From: TH-plancto1 sp043777375
GTDB lineage: Bacteria > Planctomycetota > Planctomycetia > Planctomycetales > Planctomycetaceae
Length of the DNA stretch: 64,000 nt
Direction: 5' to 3'
NCBI GenBank assembly: GCA_043777375.1
Contig: JAYWHX010000036.1
Coordinates: 1 to 64,000 of the forward strand
A program made the translations under genes and the position numbers. Under the pieces are notes generated by a model. It saw only the letters and a program-made list of their open reading frames with translations, was not told the DNA's origin and did not search any database. Shown here piece after piece: positions 8,134-16,820 of the stretch (positions within the stretch are counted from its first letter, which is position 1; each line of letters starts with the position of its first letter).

Positions 8134-9462
8134 GTGCCAAAATTCGAACCAGTCCTGCTCGCCCGCATCAACACGCCTGATAGCCATACGCTGGCGACCT
8201 ACCAGCGGGATGGTGGGTATCAAGCGCTGCGTAAGGCCCTCGACATGGCCCCGGGCGATGTCACGAACCTCGTCAAGGACTCCGGTCTGCGCGGTCGTGG
8301 CGGCGCGGGGTTCCCGTGCGGGCTGAAATGGACCTTCCTGCCCAAGGACCATCCGGGGCCGATTTACCTTTGCATCAATGCGGACGAGTCGGAGCCGGGG
8401 ACGTTCAACAACCGCATCCTCATGGAGATGGACCCGCATCAGTTGATCGAGGGGATCGCGATCGCCTGTCACGCGATCAAGTCGAAGAACGCCTACCTTT
8501 ACATCCGCTTTGAGTACGGGCTGAGCTATCGTCGTCTCGATGCCGCGATCAAGGAGTGCTACGCAGCTGGCCTGCTCGGCAAGAACATCCTCGGCAAGGG
8601 TTTTGATCTCGACATCGTCCTGCATCGCGGGGCCGCAGCCTACATCTGCGGAGAAGAGACCGGGCTGATCGAGAGCCTGGAAGGGAAGCGAGCCTGGCCA
8701 CGCATCAAGCCTCCGTTCCCGGCCATCGAAGGACTCTTTCGCAAGCCCACGATCGTCAATAACGTCGAGACGCTCTGCTGCGTTAAGCAAATCCTGGATC
8801 GCGGCAAAGACTGGTTCCAGTCGATCGGTGTGAAGCCCGACCCGGCCAATCCTCGTGATCCCGGCAGCTATGGTCCGAAGCTCTACACGATCAGCGGACA
8901 CGTCAACAAGCCGTGCTGCGTCGAGTTGCCGCTCGGCGTCACAGCTCGCGAGCTGATCGATGAACATGCGGGCGGCGTCTGGAAAGGTCGCAAGGCCAAG
9001 GCCGTTGTTCCCGGCGGAATCAGCATGGGGTTCCTGTCTGACAAGGAACTGGATATCCCACTCGACTTCGCTGGTCCCGGAAAGGCGGGTTGTCTCGGCC
9101 TCGGCACAGCTGCAGTCGTGGTGATTGACGATCACACGAACATGGTCGATGTGCTCTACAACTGTGCCCGGTTCTTCTCGCACGAGAGTTGCGGCCAGTG
9201 TACGCCGTGCCGCGAGGGGACGAACTGGATGACCCGCATCCTGGAACGCATCCGCTCGGGGAACGGCCAGATGCGGGACGTGGACCTCCTGACGGAAGTC
9301 GCCGCCTCGATGGGGATCATCCCCGGCACCACGATCTGCGGCCTGTCGGACGGTGCTGCGTGGCCGGTCAAGAACGCGATCCAGAAGTTCCGCGGCGACT
9401 TCGAGGAGTACATCACCTCGGGGAAGAAGAGTGTGACACCGTATCCGGTTGGGGCACACTGA
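8134..9462 (+). CDS. nuoF: NADH-quinone oxidoreductase subunit F
   Basis: A 442-residue subunit that binds NADH, FMN and cluster N3. The glycine-rich FMN site GRGGAGFP lies at residues 54-61, and the NADH-binding acidic segment NADESEPGTF at about 82-91. Cluster N3 ligands are C353, C356 and C359 (SCGQCTPC) with C402. The start is a GTG at 8134 (residues MPKFEPVLL), because upstream codons lack family similarity. The length is normal. Confidence 0.96.
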   Translation: MPKFEPVLLARINTPDSHTLATYQRDGGYQALRKALDMAPGDVTNLVKDSGLRGRGGAGFPCGLKWTFLPKDHPGPIYLCINADESEPGTFNNRILMEMDPHQLIEGIAIACHAIKSKNAYLYIRFEYGLSYRRLDAAIKECYAAGLLGKNILGKGFDLDIVLHRGAAAYICGEETGLIESLEGKRAWPRIKPPFPAIEGLFRKPTIVNNVETLCCVKQILDRGKDWFQSIGVKPDPANPRDPGSYGPKLYTISGHVNKPCCVELPLGVTARELIDEHAGGVWKGRKAKAVVPGGISMGFLSDKELDIPLDFAGPGKAGCLGLGTAAVVVIDDHTNMVDVLYNCARFFSHESCGQCTPCREGTNWMTRILERIRSGNGQMRDVDLLTEVAASMGIIPGTTICGLSDGAAWPVKNAIQKFRGDFEEYITSGKKSVTPYPVGAH

Positions 9463-9535
9463 GACAACAGCGATCAGCAGAACAGCACGAGTGACATCTG
9501 CGGACTGAGAAGTCTGCCGCAAGTGGACGGGATTC

Positions 9536-11200
9536 ATGGCAACAGTACTGGTCAACAACAAGCCTGTCGAAATCGGCACCGAACGTCTGAACTGCATTCA
9601 AGCAGCAGACCGCGTGGGCGTCGAGATCCCGCATTACTGCTGGCACCCCGACCTGTCCGTCGTGGCCAGCTGCCGCATGTGCCTGGTCGAGGTCGGCGAC
9701 ACAAAGCCGGACGGCACGGTGGCCATGCAGCCGAAGCTGGTCCCTGGCTGCCAGACACCGGTCAAGGACGGCACGGTCATCATCAGCGACTCGCCGAAGG
9801 TCAAGGCGGCCCAGCAAGCCACGCTCGAATATCTGCTCCTGAACCACCCACTTGACTGCCCGGTGTGCGACCAAGCGGGTGAGTGCGGACTCCAGGACTA
9901 CAGCTTTGAATACGGACGCGGGTATAGCCGCCTGCAAGAGCCGAAGAACATCAAACCGGACAAGGACGACATCGGCGACCAGATCACGCTGTTCACCGAT
10001 CGGTGCATCATGTGTACCCGCTGCGTGCGGTTCACACGCGAGGTCAGCGGCACTGCGGAGTTGCAGGTCTCCAGCCGAGGCTCGCACGAAGAGATCGACA
10101 TTTTCCCGGGCGAGCCGTGCAACAACAAGCTGGCTGGCAACGTCGTCGATCTCTGTCCCGTCGGGGCCTTGTGCAGCAAGGATTTCCTGTACGAGCAGCG
10201 GGTCTGGTGGCTCAAGAGCAAGAAGAGCGTCTGCCCCGATTGCAGCACCGGCTGCTCGATCAACATCGACCAGAACAACGACACGGTTTACCGGTTGAAG
10301 CCGCGATACAACCCGCTGGCCCAAGGGAGCTTCATGTGTGACGAGGGTCGGTTCGGCTGGAAGTACATCCACGCGGAGAACCGTCTGTCGCTCCCCGCCA
10401 AGAAGGATGGAGACAAGGTCGTCTCGAACGACTGGGATCAAGTTCTGAACGCCACTCGCGATGCGTTTGCAGCTGCTGCCAAGTCCACCCCCAAGAAGGT
10501 CGCAGCGATCTTCTCTCCGTGGATGACGGTCGAAGAAGCGTACATCCTGGCCAGCTGGCTCAAGGGGCTCTCCACAGACATCACACTCGCGATGACTCCG
10601 GCCCGTGTCACAGGCGAAGACGACACCTACCCCAAGGATGTGCATGGGAAGCCTGTCCAGCCCGTCAAGTTCACGATTCGTGCTGAGAAGGCTCCGAACC
10701 GAGCTGGTGTCGAGGCGGTGCTCAAGCACTTCCAAGGCAGCGTGATTCCGTCGGGCAAGCTGCTCGACGGGACATCTCATGAGGCACTGTTCATTGTCGG
10801 CGGTGACCCGAACCCCGAGGTCAATGCGGCGACGGCGAGCAAGCTCGGATTGGTCAAGGCCCTGGCGGTCCTCGACCTGCTCGATTCCCCGCTGACGAAG
10901 AAGGCCCACTACGCTCTCGCGGGTGGCTCATTCGCTGAGCGAGACGGCTGCTTCGTGAATCACTCCGGACTGGTGCAGGCGATCGCGAGATCACTGCAAG
11001 GCCCGCTCGAAGCCCGCCACGATGGACGCATTCTCTCCGAACTCGCAGGTCGCGGGGCGATGTTCACCGCAGTCAAAGTGCGGGCCGAAATCGCGAAGAC
11101 GATCCCCGCGGTCTTCGGTTCACTCGGAGACGGAAAGCTCGGCGAGTATGGCGTGGTCATGGGCCCCGCTCATGTTCCCGTTGAGCCAGTCACCGCGTGA
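9536..11200 (+). CDS. nuoG: NADH-quinone oxidoreductase subunit G (short form)
   Basis: A 554-residue iron-sulfur subunit. Ligand sets can be read for the 2Fe-2S cluster N1b (C35, C46, C49, C72), for H104/C108/C111/C117 (N5), and for C157/C160/C163 with C207 (N4). A further set, C233/C236/C240/C268 (CPDCSTGC then MCDEGRF), matches the position of the extra cluster N7 found in some bacteria. The C-terminal molybdopterin-oxidoreductase-like part is much shorter than in the ~900-residue E. coli protein. Two palindromes lie between it and nuoH. Confidence 0.95.
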   Translation: MATVLVNNKPVEIGTERLNCIQAADRVGVEIPHYCWHPDLSVVASCRMCLVEVGDTKPDGTVAMQPKLVPGCQTPVKDGTVIISDSPKVKAAQQATLEYLLLNHPLDCPVCDQAGECGLQDYSFEYGRGYSRLQEPKNIKPDKDDIGDQITLFTDRCIMCTRCVRFTREVSGTAELQVSSRGSHEEIDIFPGEPCNNKLAGNVVDLCPVGALCSKDFLYEQRVWWLKSKKSVCPDCSTGCSINIDQNNDTVYRLKPRYNPLAQGSFMCDEGRFGWKYIHAENRLSLPAKKDGDKVVSNDWDQVLNATRDAFAAAAKSTPKKVAAIFSPWMTVEEAYILASWLKGLSTDITLAMTPARVTGEDDTYPKDVHGKPVQPVKFTIRAEKAPNRAGVEAVLKHFQGSVIPSGKLLDGTSHEALFIVGGDPNPEVNAATASKLGLVKALAVLDLLDSPLTKKAHYALAGGSFAERDGCFVNHSGLVQAIARSLQGPLEARHDGRILSELAGRGAMFTAVKVRAEIAKTIPAVFGSLGDGKLGEYGVVMGPAHVPVEPVTA

Positions 11201-11203
11201 AGT

Positions 11204-11227
11204 AGAGCAGGCGTTCCAGCCTGCTCT
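11204..11227. repeat. 9-bp palindrome after nuoG
   Basis: AGAGCAGGC (11204-11212) and GCCTGCTCT (11219-11227) form a perfect 9-bp stem around GTTCCA, four bases after the nuoG stop. No T-run follows, so a simple rho-independent terminator is unlikely. Confidence 0.6.
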
Positions 11228-11271
11228 TGATGCCAGGAAGCTGAGCTTCTTGAGGATTTGTGCCCTGAAAA

Positions 11272-11297
11272 GGCAGACAGGAATGTCTGCCCCACTG
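11272..11297. repeat. Dispersed palindrome upstream of nuoH
   Basis: GGCAGACA-GGAA-TGTCTGCC (11272-11291) is a perfect 8-bp stem with a 4-nt loop, followed by CCACTG. Its reverse complement matches 22353-22378 inside gltX at 25 of 26 bases. The two copies show this is a dispersed element. Confidence 0.8.
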
Positions 11298-11314
11298 TTC
11301 TGGACGACCAGTAC

Positions 11315-12580
11315 ATGAGCTCGATGATTCCCACACTGATGACACTTGCTGCCGACGCAGCTCCGGCGACTGCCGAGAGCGGTGGCGTGGTTGCGTTCGC
11401 GATGGCCCAGCTGCCCACTCTGCTGACGATTGGGGCAGCCTTGGGGGCGATTTTGGGCGCGGTGTCCTACTTGATTTACGTGGAGCGCAAACTCGCTGCG
11501 TTTATGCAGGACCGGATTGGCCCCAACCGCGTCGGTCCTTGGGGTCTGTTCCAGCCCATCGCTGACGGAATGAAATTCATCCTGAAGGAGGATGTGATTC
11601 CAGAATACGTCGACAAGACCCTATTCATTTTGGCTCCGTGCATTGCCGCTCTGACAACGATGCTGGCGTTTGCTGTCGTGCCATTTGGGCCGGTTGAAAA
11701 CGCTCCGTCATTCGTCCGCTTTATCATCGCCCCCAACATCGACATCGGGATCGTCTTCATCTTCGCGATCGGCAGCCTTGCAGTGTACGGAATCATCCTG
11801 GGTGGATGGGCCTCGAACAATAAATACAGTGCTCTCGGATCGCTGCGGGCCAGTGCACAGGTCATCAGCTATGAGATTCCCCTCGGCATGTCCGTGTTGG
11901 GGATTGCTCTGCTCGGTGGCACGCTGAACTTGGAGAAGATGCTTCTGGATCAGGCTGCTGGAGGAATTGCTGGCTGGTACTTCTGGACTCAACCACTCGC
12001 CTGTCTGATTTTCTTCATTGCTGCTCTCGCTGAATCCAATCGCTTGCCGTTCGACTTGGTGGAGTGCGAACAAGAACTAGTCGGTGGGTTTCATACGGAA
12101 TATAGCGCGATGAAGTTTGCGTTGTTCTTCCTCGCGGAATACACGCACGTCATCACCATCAGCTTCCTGACCGTGATTCTGTTCTTTGGAGGCTGGCATT
12201 TCCCGGGGATTGCCGAGCCGGGCTCGATGGGAACGCTGGCACTTGTGCTGAAGTTGGGTGTACTCATCTCCAAGGTGTTCGCGGTCATCGTACTCATCAT
12301 GCTGATCCGCTGGACGATTCCACGATTTCGGTTCGATCAGCTGATGGGTTTGGCTTGGAAGGTTCTGATCCCGCTGTCTCTGGGGAACGTTGTGGCTGTG
12401 ATGACAGTCCTCCAGTTCGGCTGGTCGCGTTGGTGGTTGACCCTGATATCGGTGCTGCTGTTCATGGTAGCTGGGGCGATCGGAGTCAAGCAGGCTCAGG
12501 ACGCGCTCAACAGTTCGCCGCGTCGCCCGAAGGTCAAGCCCGAGCCTGCTTCAGGTGGCCATGTGGCCCACGCTCACTAG
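11315..12580 (+). CDS. nuoH: NADH-quinone oxidoreductase subunit H
   Basis: A membrane subunit of about 421 residues at the joint between the arms of complex I, lining the quinone channel. The signature YVERKLAAFMQDRIGPNRVGPWGLFQPIADGMK is complete, as are the later loops (LAESNRLPFDLVECEQELVGGFHTEYSAMKFALFFLAEY). I chose the ATG at 11315 (residues MSSMIPTL). An in-frame GTG at 11258 would translate through the dispersed palindrome at 11272-11297. The last ~25 residues are a Pro/Lys/His-rich tail. Confidence 0.95.
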   Translation: MSSMIPTLMTLAADAAPATAESGGVVAFAMAQLPTLLTIGAALGAILGAVSYLIYVERKLAAFMQDRIGPNRVGPWGLFQPIADGMKFILKEDVIPEYVDKTLFILAPCIAALTTMLAFAVVPFGPVENAPSFVRFIIAPNIDIGIVFIFAIGSLAVYGIILGGWASNNKYSALGSLRASAQVISYEIPLGMSVLGIALLGGTLNLEKMLLDQAAGGIAGWYFWTQPLACLIFFIAALAESNRLPFDLVECEQELVGGFHTEYSAMKFALFFLAEYTHVITISFLTVILFFGGWHFPGIAEPGSMGTLALVLKLGVLISKVFAVIVLIMLIRWTIPRFRFDQLMGLAWKVLIPLSLGNVVAVMTVLQFGWSRWWLTLISVLLFMVAGAIGVKQAQDALNSSPRRPKVKPEPASGGHVAHAH

Positions 12581-12622
12581 CGACCTGCGACACCCTACGA
12601 ATCAGTGTTTGAGAGGTTTGAG

Positions 12623-13312
12623 ATGCCAATCGAAAACAAAGACGTGACGTGGGTCGAAGAGCCGGAGATCGGCTTCTGGGAAGCCACGTTCTTGCCCGCT
12701 ATCATCACAGGATTGAAGACGACGCTGCGGCACGTGACGCACTACAAAACAGTGACCGAGCAGTTTCCCGAGGTGAAACCGTTGCTGCCACTGCATTATC
12801 GTGGTGTGCATCGCCTGAATCGCGATGATCAAGGGCGCGTGAAGTGCGTCGCCTGCATGATGTGTGCGACCGCTTGCCCAGCGAATTGCATCACCATCGA
12901 GGGGGCGCAGGCTCCGTGGGAAGACCGCGACAAGTACCCGTCGTCGTTCGTGATTGATGAGTTGCGTTGCATCTTCTGCGGCATGTGCGAAGAGGCCTGC
13001 CCCGTGGATGCGATCGAGATGACCCACCTGTACGATCTGACGGGCTTCTCTCGTGAAGAAATGATCTTTGACAAGGAGAAGCTGCTGGGAGTCTTCGACC
13101 AGACGAAGGATTCGGGGCACGATCCGGTCCGGACACATCGCGGTCGACTAGGGCCCGCTTCGGACTTCGAGGGACTGCCCTCGCAGTCGCCCGCCACCAC
13201 AGTGAAAGCGGATGACCGCTCCGCTCGCAGTGTCGGCTCGGGTGTGATTCAAGGGACAGCTGTGATGGAATCCTCCTGGGGTGACATCAACGACAAGATT
13301 GAGAAGAAGTAG
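12623..13312 (+). CDS. nuoI: NADH-quinone oxidoreductase subunit I
   Basis: A 229-residue two-cluster ferredoxin subunit that carries N6a and N6b. Both CxxCxxCxxxC motifs are present: C75/78/81/85 (CVACMMCATACP) and C116/119/122/126 (CIFCGMCEEACP). The ATG at 12623 has GAGAGG six bases upstream and is preferred over a GTG at 12605. About 55 residues after the core are low-complexity and not typical of the family. Confidence 0.95.
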   Translation: MPIENKDVTWVEEPEIGFWEATFLPAIITGLKTTLRHVTHYKTVTEQFPEVKPLLPLHYRGVHRLNRDDQGRVKCVACMMCATACPANCITIEGAQAPWEDRDKYPSSFVIDELRCIFCGMCEEACPVDAIEMTHLYDLTGFSREEMIFDKEKLLGVFDQTKDSGHDPVRTHRGRLGPASDFEGLPSQSPATTVKADDRSARSVGSGVIQGTAVMESSWGDINDKIEKK

Positions 13313-13315
13313 GGG

Positions 13316-13413
13316 AGTCATCGGTTTTCAGTTGTGAGCCAGAGGGGCAATCAACTGACTCGGACTGACTAACGACTGACAACTCTCCCCAACACAGACG
13401 ACTGAGAACTCTC
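13316..13413. repeat. CTGACT/CTGACAA-rich spacer between nuoI and nuoJ
   Basis: The spacer is made of short related words (TTCAGTTGTGAG, CAACTGACTCGGACTGACTAACGACTGACAACTC). They resemble the CTGACCACTGA words found inside mutS at 61413-61447. I see no gene. Confidence 0.45.
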
Positions 13414-14175
13414 ATGCAATGGATTCAACAGAACTGGGCCCTGCTGCTGCCGCTCGTGCTGGGCGCGTGCGGCGTGTGGCTGATGATGCCGGGGGCGAAG
13501 TCGATTCGCCCGCTTGGGGGGCTGGCCTGCCTGGGTGCGCTGGCTCTGGGCTTCCAGCTGGTCGCGGGCGAGCGTGATGTCTCGGGCGTGATGTTCGTCC
13601 TCTTCTCGACGATCTGCCTCGTATCAGCGGTCCTCATGATTACGAGTCACAACCCGGTGTATGCCGCGTTGTGGTTCGCCGTCGTGACGCTGTGTGTGTG
13701 CGGGCTGTTCCTCCTGCAGTCGGCCCCGTTTCTGGCAGCTGCGTCGATCATTGTCTACGCCGGTGCAATCATCGTGACGTTCCTGTTCGTCATCATGCTC
13801 GCCCAGCAGTCGGGAGATTCGTCCTACGATCGGTCCTCCCGCCAGCCGTTCTGTGCTTCGATCACGGCATTCACACTGCTTGGGCTATTGCTGATCACGT
13901 TTCAATCATGGAGTGTGCAGCAGGCGAAATTGAGCAGTGAATCCAATTCTGTGGGTGCTGTGCACGCAATCGCCCATACGTCTGCTCCCGCCGCTGCACC
14001 AGTTCATTCGCTCAGTCAGCCACTGCCTGGGGAACCGCTCGGACAACTGCGAGGGCTCGGGCGGTCTCTATTCAGTGACTTCCTGTTCTCTGTCGAAATT
14101 GCTGGCACTCTGTTGTTGATCGCCAGTATTGGAGCCATCGCATTAGCGCCACGTCGGGCGCAGGGGACGCTATGA
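13414..14175 (+). CDS. nuoJ: NADH-quinone oxidoreductase subunit J
   Basis: A 253-residue membrane subunit with about five hydrophobic segments. The family's central region is clear: HNPVYAALWFAVVTLCVCGLFLL, then FLAAASIIVYAGAIIVTFLFVIMLAQ, which includes the pi-bulge helix region implicated in coupling. A ~70-residue less conserved loop (about 150-215) precedes the last membrane helix. The stop overlaps the nuoK ATG by 4 bp. Confidence 0.94.
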   Translation: MQWIQQNWALLLPLVLGACGVWLMMPGAKSIRPLGGLACLGALALGFQLVAGERDVSGVMFVLFSTICLVSAVLMITSHNPVYAALWFAVVTLCVCGLFLLQSAPFLAAASIIVYAGAIIVTFLFVIMLAQQSGDSSYDRSSRQPFCASITAFTLLGLLLITFQSWSVQQAKLSSESNSVGAVHAIAHTSAPAAAPVHSLSQPLPGEPLGQLRGLGRSLFSDFLFSVEIAGTLLLIASIGAIALAPRRAQGTL

Positions 14176-14639
14176 ACGGCTCAATCCAACCCACACTCTT
14201 AGTGTCCGCAGCCTTGTTCGCCCTTGGGGCAATTGGGTTCCTGACTCGTCGCAATTTGATCCTGATGATCTTGTCGGCCGAGATGATGCTGCACGGCGTC
14301 GGCTTGGCGATGGTGACGTTCGGAAAAATGCACGGCAACAACGAGGGACAGGTCTTTACAATCTTCGTTCTCACTGTGGCCGCCTGCGAAGCAGGTCTGG
14401 CACTGGTGTTGATTCTGTCGTTGTACCACCGCACCAAGTCGTTGGATCTGGATTTGTGGAGTGCCCTGCGAGAGGACGACATGCCCTCTCCGGTCGGTTA
14501 CGACAGCACATCTGGAGTACATGTTCCCGACGTTCATCCGGTTCAGCCGACGCTAACTCCGGCTGGCATTCCACTGGACCCCAAGACTCCTCTGAATCCG
14601 CAGCGGTCAAACCGCGAGGAGACTGCCACCCATGTCTGA
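14172..14639 (+). CDS. nuoK: NADH-quinone oxidoreductase subunit K with C-terminal extension
   Basis: A 155-residue subunit. The first ~100 residues are a normal NuoK with three membrane helices, including LILMILSAEMMLHGVGLAMV, whose glutamate is a conserved proton-path residue, and the second helix glutamate in TVAACEAGLALVL. The remaining ~50 residues (SPVGYDSTSG onward, proline-rich) are an extension, since the family is usually about 100 residues. It overlaps nuoJ by 4 bp and nuoL by 8 bp. Confidence 0.94.
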   Translation: MNGSIQPTLLVSAALFALGAIGFLTRRNLILMILSAEMMLHGVGLAMVTFGKMHGNNEGQVFTIFVLTVAACEAGLALVLILSLYHRTKSLDLDLWSALREDDMPSPVGYDSTSGVHVPDVHPVQPTLTPAGIPLDPKTPLNPQRSNREETATHV

Positions 14640-16764
14640 TAACGCACAACTCATCCTGTGGCTGATCCCCGGCGCTCCGCTGTTGGCCGCTGCATTGATC
14701 GCCCTGTTTGGCAAGCTGTTCATGGGAGAACGCAGTCACGTTCCCTGTGTGGCTGCCCTCGCTGTGGCATTCGCGTGCTCGTTGGCATTGCTGGTGTCGA
14801 TTGTGCCTGGCACCTTTGTGGAAGGCGTCAGCAGCAGTGCGACCTTCCAACACGACGGTTTGGAAATCACTCAAGTCAATCCAGAGGATGTGATCTCCCC
14901 AGCCAAGGGAGCTGTGGCCTCTGGTTACCAATGGCTTGATATCGGCCAGTTCCAGATCCGCATCGACCTGCGAGCCGATGCGATCTCGGCGATCATGCTG
15001 GCCATGGTGACCGGCGTCAGCTTGCTCGTCGCAATTTTTGCCTCCGGCTACATGCATGGCGATCCCGGCTATCCCCGATTCTTTGCCGCCGTGTCACTGT
15101 TCGTGTTCTCGATGTGCATGTTGGTGCTGTCGGGGAACTTCGTGCAGCTGTTTATGTTTTGGGAAGCGGTCGGCCTGTGCAGTTACTTGTTGATCGGGTT
15201 CTGGTTTAAAAAACCAAGCGCCGCTGCCGCCGCCAAGAAAGCGTTCGTCATCAACCGCATCGGCGACTTCGGGCTCCTCTCCGGAGTGTTCCTGATCTGG
15301 AAAACGTTTGGTTCGGTCGACTTTCAGACCGTGTTGTTCAACTCCACCGAGTTAGCCCGCATCAACGCCGCCAATCCGGGAACACTTCAGCTGATCTGCC
15401 TGCTGTTGTTCATCGGTGCCATGGGCAAGTCGGCCCAGTTCCCTCTACATGTGTGGTTGCCGGACGCGATGGAAGGGCCAACTCCCGTCAGCGCCTTGAT
15501 CCACGCAGCGACGATGGTCACCGCTGGGGTCTACCTGGTCGCTAGGTCGACCCCGCTGTTTATGTATGCACCGAATGTCCAGCTGTTCGTATCCGCCATC
15601 GGAGCGACCACCGCACTCGTCTCGGCGTTGATCGCGTTGACGCAGTACGATCTGAAGCGGGTCATGGCTTACTCCACGGTCAGCCAGCTGGGATTCATGT
15701 TCATGGCTTTGGGAGCTGCAGCTGCTGGCAAAGACTATGCGAATTTTGCCGTGATGGCGGCGATGTTTCACTTGTTCACGCATGCCTATTTCAAGGCGCT
15801 ATTGTTCCTCGCTTCGGGCAGTGTGATGCACTCGATGGGCGATGTGATCGACATGCGGAGGTTCAGCGGACTGAGGCACGCGCTGCCCGTCACACACTGG
15901 ACGTTCCTGTGTGGTGCACTGGCTCTGGCGGGCTTTCCGCTAATGGCCGGTTTCTGGAGCAAGGACGATATCCTCGTCGCTCTGGGGAATGGGATGCACA
16001 GCGAGCACAAGACGTTCTTTACTGTGATCTTTGGCGTTGCTGTGCTGACGGCATTGCTCACGGCGTTCTACACGTTCCGCGCGTACTTCATGACGTTCTG
16101 GGGACCGGAGAAGTTCCCGCAGGAAGCCCTCCAGCCGCACGGACATGCAGTCCATGACGTCCACGGTCATAGCCACGCGGTGGCGCATGACGCGCACGCC
16201 GCTCCCGATCACGCTCATGGTGAGGCTCGCCCGCATGATGCTCCACCGGCAATGGCGTGGCCACTGCGAATCTTGGCCGTCTGTGCTGTGGGGATCGGCT
16301 TCGTCGGTCCGCTGCACCTGTTCGCCAACTATTTCGAACACACCCCCGGGTTGCCCGCAGCTACGCCGCATAGCCTGCACCTCGGTCCGATGTTGATGAG
16401 CGTGGTGATTGCCTTGACCGGAATCGCTCTGGCTTACAAGTGGTACGTGAAGTCTCCCGAGATTCCCGCCGGGCTGGCCACCAGCCTGCGTCCGCTGTTC
16501 GCTCTATCGCAGGGGAAGTTCTTCTTCGACGAGTTGTTTACGTTGCTGGTCGTGGCCCCGCTTCGACTTCTTGCCACGATCTGTGCGTTGTTCGACAAGT
16601 ACATTCTGGACGGAGTCGTCGACTCGTTCGGGGCCTTGCCGAAGTTCATGAGTCAGGCCCCGCGCCGACTGCACGGCGGCTTGACCCCTGCCTACGCCGC
16701 AACCATGTTGATTGCCGTGATCGGCTGCATCCTTTGCGTGATGCAGCTTGTCGCCGGTGAGTGA
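14632..16764 (+). CDS. nuoL: NADH-quinone oxidoreductase subunit L
   Basis: A 710-residue antiporter-like proton-pumping subunit. The core signature is complete: FMFWEAVGLCSYLLIGFW, then LHVWLPDAMEGPTPVSALIHAATMVTAGVYLVAR, then TQYDLKRVMAYSTVSQLGFMF, with the key lysines and glutamate present. A histidine-rich loop lies at about residues 500-535 (HGHAVHDVHGHSHAVAHD and onward), which is unusual. The C-terminal part contains the lateral-helix region and last helix. It overlaps nuoK by 8 bp. Confidence 0.96.
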   Translation: MSDNAQLILWLIPGAPLLAAALIALFGKLFMGERSHVPCVAALAVAFACSLALLVSIVPGTFVEGVSSSATFQHDGLEITQVNPEDVISPAKGAVASGYQWLDIGQFQIRIDLRADAISAIMLAMVTGVSLLVAIFASGYMHGDPGYPRFFAAVSLFVFSMCMLVLSGNFVQLFMFWEAVGLCSYLLIGFWFKKPSAAAAAKKAFVINRIGDFGLLSGVFLIWKTFGSVDFQTVLFNSTELARINAANPGTLQLICLLLFIGAMGKSAQFPLHVWLPDAMEGPTPVSALIHAATMVTAGVYLVARSTPLFMYAPNVQLFVSAIGATTALVSALIALTQYDLKRVMAYSTVSQLGFMFMALGAAAAGKDYANFAVMAAMFHLFTHAYFKALLFLASGSVMHSMGDVIDMRRFSGLRHALPVTHWTFLCGALALAGFPLMAGFWSKDDILVALGNGMHSEHKTFFTVIFGVAVLTALLTAFYTFRAYFMTFWGPEKFPQEALQPHGHAVHDVHGHSHAVAHDAHAAPDHAHGEARPHDAPPAMAWPLRILAVCAVGIGFVGPLHLFANYFEHTPGLPAATPHSLHLGPMLMSVVIALTGIALAYKWYVKSPEIPAGLATSLRPLFALSQGKFFFDELFTLLVVAPLRLLATICALFDKYILDGVVDSFGALPKFMSQAPRRLHGGLTPAYAATMLIAVIGCILCVMQLVAGE

Positions 16765-16820
16765 ATTCGACTCACCACTCACCTCTCACCAAATTCCTCT
16801 CACCTGTCTGGCCGTCCCCG

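Noticed and set aside
7924..9597. 557-residue minus-strand frame opposite nuoF
   Set aside because: It is the mirror of a high-GC conserved gene; nuoF on the plus strand has all cofactor motifs.
9413..10909. 498-residue minus-strand frame opposite nuoG
   Set aside because: It is antisense to the cysteine-ligand-rich NuoG coding region and has no recognisable domain.
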